In this document: positions 11,841 to 23,500 of the stretch, in pieces | How positions within the stretch are numbered: position 1 is the first letter of the stretch | Layout of the letters: the number at the start of each line of letters is the position of its first letter | The notes under the pieces: model-generated | Seen by the model: the letters and a program-made list of their open reading frames with translations, nothing else | What the model was told of the DNA's origin: nothing | The model's database searches: none | Translations under genes and position numbers: made by a program | Assembly: GCA_016801885.1 (NCBI GenBank) | Contig: CM028889.1 | Location: 19,784,001 to 19,848,000 of the forward strand | Length of the DNA: 64,000 bases | Reading direction: 5' to 3' | Origin: Toxotes chatareus | Lineage: Eukaryota > Chordata > Actinopteri > Toxotidae

Positions 11841-13010
11841 GTGAAAGCACCTTAATGAGGTCTTATGGAAGTAGACATAGAACTGACATAGTCCTGCTAT
11901 CAGCCACTTTTTGTTTATGCACTATGGTCAGTGTAGCAAGGATTTGAATAGCAAAACTATTCAGACTGAACCAAACAAATCCAGATTGTAGAGTACAATC
12001 AAAATCACTTAAAGCCACTATTTAGCAGCAGTTCAACCATATTATTCACAACACCAAACATATTGCAATGCATAACTTTAACATTTCAAAACTATGAAAA
12101 ATTGTAGGACAGTTTCTTGGACTTGGACTAAACCAATCCCCGAAGTAAATGTCTTGGCTTAATCTGTCCATGAAATTAGTCTTGGTAATATTTCAAACAA
12201 TAACGAAGTATAATGAACTTTTTTAGTGTTGTGTCTGTCATTGTGTTTATTTCATTTTGTCATTAGATGCAGAAAAAGATCAAATTGGGGCACTTTTTTC
12301 ATGTCCTATATAAAAAATATTCTTGAAACACTTGCATTTTCCATCACAAGTAGACTTAGTAAATGTATTTATTTTCTATGAAAACATCTGGCATCTTAAT
12401 ACTATAAACTATTTGGTATATTGTTTTGCTTCGTGCGCATAAAAACATCATGGTACTAGGACTTTATTATTAATTGTGTGATGATTTGAGATGCACTATA
12501 AGAGAAAAGATGACTAAAGGTTAATTTGTCAGACTAGCGGCCTCATGAGGCTGTGATGCTCATTACACACACAGAAAATAAAATGGCTAGATGACATTGC
12601 CATTATTAGATTCTTACCACCAATGGGCAAGAACATTGTCCTGACGGTGCTGCTAACTGGGATAGGAAAAGCAATGTTTTTAAACCAGAAGGGTTCAAAT
12701 ATTATTACAATGGCCATGTTTGGTCATTTCAGGCTCAGCTCTTCACTACCACACTTGATTTATCTTTCATCAGTCTAAGTTCTACTGTGTCAGCATCAGC
12801 TGAACTGTGAGATGAATTAGCGTTTGTAATAACTACACTCGTGGACTTTTTTGCTTCACATCAGCACATCTAGAAACCACTCACACGTCAACTAACCACT
12901 AGTGAATAGAAGTATTGGATGTGAATAATTTAATGGTGGTAGGCTGTAAATAACGATTCGGTCTGGGGTGATGTAGTGCCTGATACTATTATATAGCAAA
13001 TAAAATAAAA
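11841..13010 (+). other. Presumed 3' UTR of the S1P receptor gene
   Basis: AT-rich, no convincing coding potential. AATAAA hexamers occur near 12574 and, overlapping, at 12999-13004 and 13004-13009; the latter pair is the best poly(A) signal. The length is inferred from the signal only. Confidence 0.45.
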
Positions 13011-15446
13011 TCCTGTTCCCTTTTATGAGATTTTCTCATGTGTCATGTTGTTATATTAAATCAATAGCTTGCCTTCTTTCAGCATCCTTCCACTAATCCA
13101 AATTCAGTCTCTGTGCTGATCCTCTCTGTGCTGATAAATTCTCAGGGAACATACAAGAAACCCAGTGGTAGTGATTTGGTCTGTGTCTTTTGTACCATGT
13201 TACTGGGAGATTTTTGCTTGTATCAACCTTTTGTAGTGGAGGTTCACATAAAAGCTTAAGCTATACATATATTCATGTAGAAATGCTCTGGTCTGTTTAC
13301 CATGTGCTATTCGGACAGAAGAGAAATGTCATCTGACTTAACCCACTGCACTCATTTAATATACAAATAGGAAGCTGACTGATGCTCTCTTATTCAGATT
13401 CATGGACAGACCTTGGTAAGGCAGTGATGAATAACTTTTTTTTAACTTGGGGTTTTCGGTTGGGTGAGGTCATATTTGGCATTAGTCATAAATCTCACTT
13501 TGAAGAGCTTCCAGTTATTGTGAAATACAGAATGTCCCATCTTCAATTAAATTCTCTGGAACTTCCAGGTTATCTAGTACGTTAAACTAGTTAGAAAAAC
13601 AGTTTGCCAGAGGTTTTCTTTAATTTTTTGTCACAATTTTTCTTGTTAAAATACTATATGTATGACGATTATCACATCACACACATTTACAGGATGTGTT
13701 TGAGCAAATAAAGAGTTACTGATGTAGCATTATGAAAACACTTTACTTATCACAGAATTGATAAAGCACTTTATTTGGAAGTGGCTTATAGTTTGTTTTC
13801 CAGATGAAGATCCTGAAGCCAAGCAAAACCTGCTGCAGTGAAGGTTACTTTAAACTGAGCCGATAGAATGGGCTGATAGCAACGCAGTTTGCTGTTCATA
13901 GCACACTGCACAGCAAAAGACCAGACAGGACCTGACAGACTGGCATTTCATACTCACCTCAGCTAAAGGATGTGTCTCTGCCGGCACCTCCAGTTTCTGA
14001 TGAAAAAAGACAGCAAGGATGTAATACCAGCCAAGCATTTCCAGCTTAAAGGTCACTGACTGCTTCCTGTCAGAAGCGCTCGAACACTCTTTTCCCCGAA
14101 TTAGCCAGGGATGATCGTGACCTTATGCCATGTGGAACATTAGAAAATGCCAAAATGTTGAGCTGTGTAGAGTTATTTGCAGTCAGTGAGTCGCCTGCTT
14201 CCTGCATGCTTTTCCTTACTCTCATCTTCCCTGCTCAATTTGTCATCCTCTCCCTCCTTGATTCAAATCCTCATTAGATTTAGTCTCATTAATATTTTTT
14301 TCTTTTTTTGTTGTTTTTTGTTGTTGTTAATTGATTGATTTAAAGTTGAATTGCTCCAAAAAGACAGAGGTACTGTGGTTTCAAGCTTTTCATTTTCAGC
14401 AGAGTTGTCAGGAGCAGCTATTAAATAGCAGGTGTGCCAACTCAATTAGACAATTGGGGTTTATACTTTGGAATATACAAAATCTAATGGATCTCCTGGA
14501 AAGGATCATGACAAAATTGTATTTGGAAAGCCTTCTGGTATAAGCAAGAAGGACCTTTGTCCTAAAATATGGATCCCTCCACTATTAACTGATCCTAAAA
14601 TGTAAGACAATTCATGAAAAAGACATTAATCCGTGGACCATATAAAAAAAAGCCACACACACATAAATTATTGACCAAAGTGAATACCGGGACATCCTAT
14701 TTAAAAAGGAATATGACATTGGCAGATATAAACTGTCTTCGTTTACATGATGTTTAGAGCTCTGGGTGATGCATATATGTTGATGATTTAGTAGCTATTG
14801 TTTCCTGACAACACTTACTGTCACTGATGATGGGTAAATTAAACCCTGAAGATTGAAACTGCAAAAATATCTCTGTCCTTTTTTTCACTTAACTCTAAAT
14901 TCAGCTAAACAGCCAAACAAATAACTGTTATTAAATTAACGGTTGTTAAGAGAGAAAAATAATAAATAAGCCACATGTTGAAAATTAGGCTGAAAGACTC
15001 ACCCCGTCATTTCATCATCTTTGTCTTCCATCTGTCTGCATGGAGAAAAAACAGCTCAAACATGTTCAGTAAAATGAATAAATAAATACATTTTCATTAC
15101 CTTTTGTGTCCTCCAATTCTAGCTACGACAGATGCCAGTGCTCTAAACACCTGAAACAAACACCATTTAATAGCTGCATGTGCTAACTGGGTCAAACACC
15201 TTAATAAATCATGTTAACTAAATAGCCGTCACCAGTCTGCTTTGAGGATTTAGACATGGTGGATTTGTGTCATTCTCTGTGTACAATGCCTATTTGCATA
15301 TGACTAATGTGAACACGACACAGGACAAGAGAATCACACCACCCCTGTCATCATGATCCTGGCTTTCTACTGCTGTGTGGTGAGGAAATGTGCATGCATG
15401 TGTCTGTGTGTGCATTTGCATGTGTGCAGTACCGACATGTATGTGC

Positions 15447-15475
<29 letters not shown>
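15447..15475. repeat. (TG)n microsatellite
   Basis: About 14 TG units in the S1P receptor-shd intergenic region. Confidence 0.95.
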
Positions 15476-15478
<3 letters not shown>

Positions 15479-16139
15479 AGGGAAACAACAAAGACTCCAT
15501 CTGGTCTGAGCCACCGAATGAGCCAGTGTGAAACACTTCTGTCATTCTCAGGTCCCTTTTTGAAGCAGCTCAGCGGAGGTGGAGTGGGGCCAGGCTTTGA
15601 GCGGCGAGGGGTCCTGTTTGAGGCGGCAGGGAGCCCCCAGCTCAAGCCTGTCTCTCCTCTGTGACTCGGCTCTACCACTATCACCAGAGAAGACACACAC
15701 ATTCATCTGGTAGGTGATGATTCCCCTCCACTACCTACGCCTCTGCAACTCTCCAATTCAATACAGAGTAATTACATGTGGAACAAAGAGAGTGAAGACC
15801 CAGGCAGACTTTGGTGATAAGCTCCCTGGGATCAGAGGGCTTTATCCAGGGAGCAGCTGGGAAGACGCTGGAAGAGCGGAGGCAAAAGTCACTTTGTAGG
15901 AGGATATCTGAAGGAGCTGGCTGAGATATGGATTGATAGACACTCTTCCCAGCATCCTCTTCTACACCCCACTGCCATTAATTTTCTTATCTAGTTCTGA
16001 TGAAGTAGACTCCAGTTGAGTTAGAGCAGGAACACAAGAGTGACAATAGAATAGTTTGATCTGACAGAAGCTTTAACGTCTCTACACATCACATCACTAC
16101 TTTCTTTCCCCTGAAGCAACAAGCCTGAATATTTGCCAA

Positions 16140-16430
16140 ATACAGCTTCAACTAATATTTATTTTCATTATTGACTGTCAGAAAATATTGAGAAATGCCC
16201 ATCCCCATTTCCCAGAAGCCAAGGTGATGTTGTCAAATTGAATTTCTTGGTTTTTTGGTCCAGTTTACAATCTAATCTCAAATATGTTGTTTACAACGGT
16301 ATGAACAGGAAAAGCAGCAGATCAGGTCATTTTTGCTTGATAAATGACTTAAATGACTAATCAATTTCCTCAGTTGATGAATCGGTTAATCCACTAATTG
16401 TTTCAGTGATTAGTCCATGCAACTGCAAAA
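16140..16430. repeat. Teleost interspersed repeat (GATTAATC-ended MITE type)
   Basis: Sequence order matches a widespread fish repeat: CTTCAACTAATATTTATTTT, a TGTCAGAAAATATTGAGAAA stretch, CCCAGAAGCCAAGGTGATGT, and an end rich in GACTAATCAAT and GAATCGGTTAATC. Both ends are related to GATTAATCG in opposite sense. Recognised from memory. Confidence 0.55.
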
Positions 16431-17942
16431 ATAATTCTGGATTTCTATTCTTTTTTTTTCTGTTGTGCTGAAGTTTACATTGCATAAGAGATCTTGATCT
16501 CAATGAGACTAACTCATTAAACATACACATACTGAATATATTTATACATTGTCAGTCTCTGCAATCAGGTCATTGAGTGCCATCCTGTCATAACAGATAG
16601 GTGGCAGAAGTGGATAAGCAATCTCTTCCAAATTCCACCCTACAAATATCCCCCTCTCCCAAAAAATCCCCCCAAACAGCAGCTGCTTCATCTGCAAACC
16701 TTCTCCGATTGCAGTGGCCTGGCAGAGCCTGACGGCATGCACACACCTGCTCACGCTGACCTCCAATCTATGTCTTCCACGCCTGCCTGCTACAACTGTA
16801 GGGATTAGCATGTCTGGGATAGGGGATAAGAGAGAGGGAGGGCGGCGGCCTCTTAGTCTGACATGCGCGTCCTGTCCCTCACTTGTGGCAATGAGCGTGT
16901 GTGCACAGCTGGCTGATTCCCTGTCTCTGTGCATGCAAGCAGCCTTGAGGTTTGTGTGTGTTCACTTGGTGTGAAGGAGCGTGTGAAGGTGGAGGCACCC
17001 CTTATACACTTCAAGTATGTATCTCGCATAAGACTTAAAGCTGCTAACAATTTAGTTTGAAATCTTAAGAATATCTCTGCTCAGGAAAAAAAGCAAGTTA
17101 ACTGATTAACTTAAGTATTATATATTAAGAGTTACACATGTCCTCAATGTGCAGCTGGTGTGCTTAACAGACAGAAACAGAAATCTTTCATAGAAAAACA
17201 CACCTGTTCCATCTTTGGCAAAAAAACAAAAAAACAAAAGCTGATTAACAAAACAGGTTTTCATAGCCTTTAAAGGCCAACATGTGTATTTAAACACTGT
17301 ATAGTACAGTAACTTTCACCTTTAACCTCAGATGGTCTTGTGAGGTCAAAATGTCATTTTTGGTAGTGTCCTTGGCAAATTGGCACCATATTTGTTTTCC
17401 CAGTAATCATTTACCAGTAGCTGTTAATGACTTATTTTTTAAACAAGTTCTTTATGATTCTGCATGAAGACAATGGGTAATAGGCTTTTTTCACAGCAGC
17501 CATTTTGACTTCCCATAAAAGGAGAAGGAGGCACAGATGTTACTAATAACATTATGGATGGCTCTGTTCTATTCAAGTGTCCCCGAGAGGCATCATGCTG
17601 CCTTGAACAAGGACCCTGAAACTGAATCAGCTAAATGGAACTTAGCCATCATTAATTTCATTCATTCCTTTACATCTTTGTTTTTCCTACTGTGACATGT
17701 CAAAATATCTTCTGCAAAAATAGCATCCATCTTTACGCCTTTATTTGTATGTACTTGTATTGCGACTCTGTCAGGTCATGCGTGTGTGTGCATGTTATGT
17801 GCCTTCCTAGCATGTTCTTTGGCTCTGTGGTGATCACAGGTGTTCATTCCTGCAAGCCTGTCTGATGGATTAGCAGCTGCTATCACCGCATTATCATTGG
17901 CACCCCCCAATCTGACATTACACACATATTCTGATATGACAG

Positions 17943-17983
17943 CTGCGCGCACACACACAGACACAGAGACACACACACACACA
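17943..17983. repeat. Interrupted (CA)n microsatellite
   Basis: CA-rich run with GCGC, CAGA and GAGA interruptions. Confidence 0.85.
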
Positions 17984-18346
17984 TGTATACACAGTTGAGC
18001 ACATGGGCACACATATTTCACAATTTAAACACACCATTATTGTATAATGCTGAGAGGATGGTGGCATTTGTTCCAACCTAAACACAAATGTGCTCATAAA
18101 AGTATAGATTTCTATTAGGCTTCCTTTAGTTGGATAGAAATTAGCTAATAGAAATATTACAAACTCTTAGGAGCAGAGACAAGGTAAGAGCTAGACAAAA
18201 GCCAGAGAAATGAGAGCGTGATATTTGTTTGATTTTTACATGCTGCATTGCCACTGTCGTTATTATTCATATCCCTCCCCAGGGAGCCTTGTTTGAAAAA
18301 TGGGACTATAACAGCCCCCCCTTCCATGTCACTGTCTCTCTCTTGC

Positions 18347-18369
18347 ACTCACACACACACACACACACT
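18347..18369. repeat. (CA)n microsatellite
   Basis: About 11 CA units, followed 60 bases later by a C/T-rich tract (18415-18500). Confidence 0.9.
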
Positions 18370-18904
18370 TGTTTGGAGTCTTGTTGGGGAAGTACAGCCA
18401 GGCGGCATTTCCCCCACTTCCTCCTCCCTCCTGCTCCTTCCCCTCCCCTCATCTCCCTCCTTCCCTTCCGTTTTTTTTCTTCCTTCACTCTTTCTCCCCA
18501 ATAGAGAGTGATCCAGCTCGTCTCCTCTCTCCGTCACGCGGGTAATCAGCCTCTGCTTTTTCATTTGGCTCAGTAATGAAAGCAATCCCAGTGCTTTTCA
18601 CCGCTGCGCAGCCCAAATAATGAGGGCTGCCTCACCCCTCCTCAGCCACACCTCACCCCCAGTCCTCACCCTCTCCCTCCCAACCCTGCTGTTAATGGAT
18701 GGAGGAGAGCAAATGTGTGTGTGTGTGTGTTTGAGTATGTGAAGCATGCAATCTTGCCAAGTCCTTTGTCTCTTTTCTTCTTTCTGAGCTGCAAATTAGT
18801 CTATTGTATGAAATTTGATCAGCAATGCTCTTAATTAGAATATTTTCAGCATGTTTTCTTTTTGAATCAAACATAAATACAAAAGGATTTTTTTAAATCT
18901 ACAT

Positions 18905-19100
18905 TAGAGGTTCCCAAACCTATTTTGTGACCACTCACATGTTCCATGGTTATGAGTTGTGAGCAGTACAACTGTTTTTTTCCCTTCTCCAATTTTTTTT
19001 AGGCTGAAAGAGATAAAAATCTGATCAAAGATCAAAAATTCATCTCCACACTTCTTGTGGGCACCCTGGCTCTCAGGTTGGGAACAATGACCACTGATCT
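18905..19100. repeat. Short hAT-like repeat with GGTTCCCAAACC ends
   Basis: The left end AGAGGTTCCCAAACCTATTT and right end CAGGTTGGGAACAATGACC form imperfect inverted termini around about 190 bp. They resemble a common fish repeat beginning GGTTCCCAACCT. No coding content. Confidence 0.5.
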
Positions 19101-20010
19101 ACATGAACACATAATTGAACGCTCTTGAGAAACATAAGATACTTCAACACAGCAGGTAAATTATGCAACCTGTCATCTTTTACTATCAGCAGAAAATGGC
19201 CATAATAATAAAAATTAATGCAAACAGGCAATATAGACTTTTGGATAAAGAAACAATGATTTAAATAGTTTTTTTTCCATTTGTTATTTTCAATGGTCAT
19301 AAATCTGTTTGATAGAAACTGGCTCTCATCTAAAATCAGTTTTTACCACACAACACTGCAACCGGGCAGAAGACATGAAAACTCATTCCAGATGGCAAAT
19401 GTTTAACTCCAATACAACTCACCATCCAGCATGTAAGGACTTGGCTGGCTGAAAAATCTGCGATGAAATATGTAGGAAGTGTGAAAATGTGGACAACTTT
19501 CACAAAGTCTGAGAGTTTGTTTGAGAGTATCCAGTGTTTCCTGATTCCTGATTAGAATCTCTTTGCTTCAGATGTAGCCTGAAGCTCAGTTTCCAAATGT
19601 CTCTTATCTTTAAGTCAGGTAAAAGACAATCACAGCAGTGACAGGTTGCTTTTTTTTTTTTTTAAACAAACCCAGCAATTTCTACCAAAAGCGACGTAGG
19701 CAACCAACAAGAGATAACAGGTCAGCAAGGTCGACACAAGTACCAATACAACACAGCGTCTCTGTTGCTTACGATGAACAATCAACAAGTAACATGAAGA
19801 TGTGTCAAGCAAATCCTCAACATACAGCAGCATGATGGCACAGAACAGACTGGATGAAAATTAACGGGTGTGGCTTTGTGTAGAAAAGCATCTGAAATAT
19901 CACTGTTGTTGGTAGAAACCTTTTATCTTCAAAAATAGCCTTTTTTTTACATTTACAAAAGGGTTTTCTGAGGATGACAAAGGCTTCTCACCCCATACAG
20001 TACAATTCAA

Positions 20011-20016
20011 TTTATT
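20011..20016 (-). terminator. Candidate poly(A) signal of shd
   Basis: TTTATT on the plus strand reads AATAAA on the minus strand, about 580 bases past the shd stop codon. It implies a 3' UTR of roughly 0.6 kb covering 20597-19990. Other hexamers further on are not excluded. Confidence 0.4.
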
Positions 20017-20597
20017 GATTCTGGTATAAACATGAAAAGTCAGTAAAATATAATTTGCAAGGTTTTCACCTAACAACAGCAATATTTTACCAGTGTTGAT
20101 GGTGTTTTTTTTTGGGTTTTTTTTGTGGAACAGCAGTAATTTAATCTCAATCTTCTGCAGGTCTTCTGTAAACTGGAGCTAGATTCAGAAAATACAGGCT
20201 TTCTCCCATCAGCTCTACAGCTCTGTTAACATACTCTGCATTTCAGTCAGCTGTGAGAGAAATGTAATAAGGAAAGGGAGAATTTATGATATCCTGATGT
20301 TAGCCCCTGTGGTTCAGCAAGGAGATGAGAGTGAGGAGTTGCAGCAAAGGTGGCCTAAAGTTCAGGTATTGCATTTCATGTGAATCGATCCCCCGGATGT
20401 TAGAGACACTTGGCACAGGTACAACAGCAGTGGTGGGTGAGGGCATTAGCCCAGTAGTGTGTTGAATCATCAAAAGCCGTCCAGTCCAACAAGAAGAGAA
20501 CACTGGCACTCCGCTGGGAAGATCCCGTCAAACATTCAAGTTTTAAGTGTCAGAACACAATGAAATCCCAGAGGTCCAGGAGAAGCATCTGGGTCAC

Positions 20598-23500
20598 TCA
20601 GAGTGTCTGCACCAGCACAGGGAACAGCAGGGACAGGTGCTCGGCACCTCGGATCGGGAGTTTGTGTGTAGTGTAGAAGTGTATCACCTCTGGGATGGTG
20701 TCAAAGGGTGGACTGTTTTGCCCCAGCACGTACTTGCCATCTTTACACTGAGTGAACTTCATGTGCATGAAACCCTGACAGCTCCTGTGTGGGAAAAAAA
20801 AGACAAAACAGGAAGGATGTATTGTGAAAGCACCAAGAAAAAAGAAGAGTGACAGAGAGAATGATCCAATATGAAAGAGAGAAAGAGAAGTGTGAAGGAA
20901 AAAAGAGGGATGACACAAAATGTGGGGCACATAAAACATCATGTGGCCTTCCACACATTCTGTCACATAATGACATAGTGAAAATGACAGCCTGGATTTA
21001 TGTTCACTTCTTTTTTGCGGCACTTTGAGGACGAGATTCTAACCAAGATTTAACACCATGTCACAAATTAGGAAGGAAGGGACATTTTGATGGATGAATG
21101 GGTGTGAACGACAAAGCCGGAGTGAGTGAGAAAGAAGAAAGCACTGGACTGTGGAAGTGGCCTAGCCAAGAGAACCACACCGGTTCCTCCCCTTTAAAAT
21201 CCAGGCAGCCATGGCAGGACTTCCCCTTTAAGAGACAGCCAGCCAGTCATGATGTATGTCTAATTATAGAAGCAGAGGGAAAGACAAGGGCTGAAACCCG
21301 TCACCATAATTGTCATTGTTCTAGTAAACCAAATTAAATTTTGAAGAGCAGTGAAACCAAAAAACACGGCCTGTGACTGCAAACAGCCAAACAACACGCA
21401 GTTCATAATCATCCCACTGGTCTCCAGGGCACTGAGAGCCAGATGCGTCATCACATCACCGCTCAGAGTTGACACTGTGCTTTCATCCAGTCCTGTTTGT
21501 TTTTGGTGACTTGTTGTATCTCACGGTACATTAGAAACTACCAGTGCTTTTCCATAAATATTCATGTTGGTTAAAATCTGGCAGGTCTGTCTGTTTCAGT
21601 GCTGACTCACTTTGGAGTGGCTCTTCATTTTGTTCCATTAAACAAATTGTCATTCCTCCCATTGTTCACATTACAGTGTAATCTTAAAACACTGTAGGTG
21701 TGGTTCACTTTTTCCAAGGAGAGATACTGTCACAAGGACAAGGACACCCAGAGGCTGCATTGTTTCACAGAATGTAGCCTTAATGAAGAGTAAACTGTCG
21801 TCATGACAGTGTGTCAGTATCCTAAACCAAGCCGCAAACCAGCCGCAACAGCAACTTGTTTATGACAACTTGGGCCTTATTTTGACACGACTACTTACTA
21901 AGTCAGATGATCCAAACCACCGAAGTCTCTAAACTGTAATAGATGTTAATAAGTTTGGGTAAAGATTTTACCTTTTCCTTTGTTTTCTCTTACATTTAGA
22001 ATACATCCAGTAAACCAGGAGCTTTATTCAAAACCTGTATGATCATCAGGTCATGATTGCTACGCAGCCTGACTTCAACTTAGTGATGTCATGTTCCTTG
22101 ATCTCAGCAATTTACTTTGTGAATATAATATTATTATTAATAGAAATGAAAAAAAGTCTGTATCCTTTAAATCTGATTAAAAATCTAAGATAACGCCTTT
22201 CAGACTGTGTAATGATACTCTTTTGTTGTTGCAGACTTCGAAGGTCTACTTCAGTGAAGGTCAGTTCCTCCTTTTAAACAGCTGAAAGAATTTAAGGATA
22301 AATTTCATCGTTTCATAAGAGACATTATCTCTTCCAAACCTCACATGTGCCAGCTGGGGAACCAGTGCTAGTAGTGACCTTGTTGCTTGAGCAAATGTGC
22401 GTGTGTGTGTGTCAGACCCACTCTACTCATGTAAATGAGTAATGCATGAGCTTGTTTATATGTCAGCACAACACAGTGACACTCTGTGCCTCCCCCTCCC
22501 CAAGCTCTCTCCCCCTTCCCTCCCCGATTCCCTTCTTGTGTGGCCCACAGAAGGTAATTCATATTCATTAGTGATTATGGGGAGGATGATGAGTGCACTG
22601 AAGTGTGCTCTACCTGCCTGATTACCACTTAGAGGGCCCAAGGGGAAGGCCACGGAGAGGGGCCAAGGATGGGGTGAGGACAGAGGGATGATGGGAGAGT
22701 GGTGTGAGGCTGGGACAATGGATCATGGTAGTAATTACAAGGGAGAGATTTGACCAGATAAGCAGTATTGTGCCCTGCAAATGAGTATCGGGAAAGGAAT
22801 CAGTGTGGCAGTGATCTTACGTGGTGGTGATGGTGGAGGGGAGGAAGAGAGAGAGAGGGGAGCAAAAGACAGATGGAGAGGTGTGGGAGACTGCGATATG
22901 AGATTGATCGATATGAGCTCAGGTGGTTTCACAGACACTTCGCACACACTCCTTAGTCGCACGTCAGTAACTCTGAGAAGTGTGCAATTAAATTATAATG
23001 CTGAATATCTGAGGTGTTCAGGTGTCTCACTGCTTGCTATGGCACATCAGTGTGTGTGTGTGTGTGTCCATGTCTTACCGTAGGGACAAGGAGTAGTCGG
23101 AGCGGTTGGTCTGACTGTTCCTGACCAGGTAGCTACACTCTTTACACAGCGTTAGCAGTGACTCTGCCTCAGAACGTGACAGTGATCCATGGTACCATCT
23201 GACATTTACACACATACAAACACACACACATACAAAATAAGATATGGAAAGAGTGGTGAAGTGTATTTCTGACATATTTTTGCATCTTTTGCTGCTGGAT
23301 GTCGACACTGGTAAGGAAACTCTGCAGCGCTGAGTGTCAAATTGATGAATATAAAAATACATCTCAAGATTTTCTCTCCACAGTGTAACAGTGATGATAT
23401 TGTTGCATTAATATTTCTAAAATTTAATTTAAAAAAATGAACACAACAATGATATAGTTCCAAACAAGAAACACTCTAGCCTCTATTTTCAGGGTAGTCA

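Larger units (their letters stand above)
13011..19989. other. Intergenic region between the S1P receptor gene and shd
   Basis: No gene recognised. It contains the repeats at 16140-16430 and 18905-19100, several CA/TG runs, and a less repetitive GC-richer block at 18500-18690 that could be regulatory. The open frames around 15300-15700 are driven by the TG repeat. Confidence 0.65.

Noticed and set aside
15367..15702. Overlapping frames on both strands near 15.3-15.7 kb
   Set aside because: They overlap each other across the TG repeat. None shows domain text, and no splice partners are evident.
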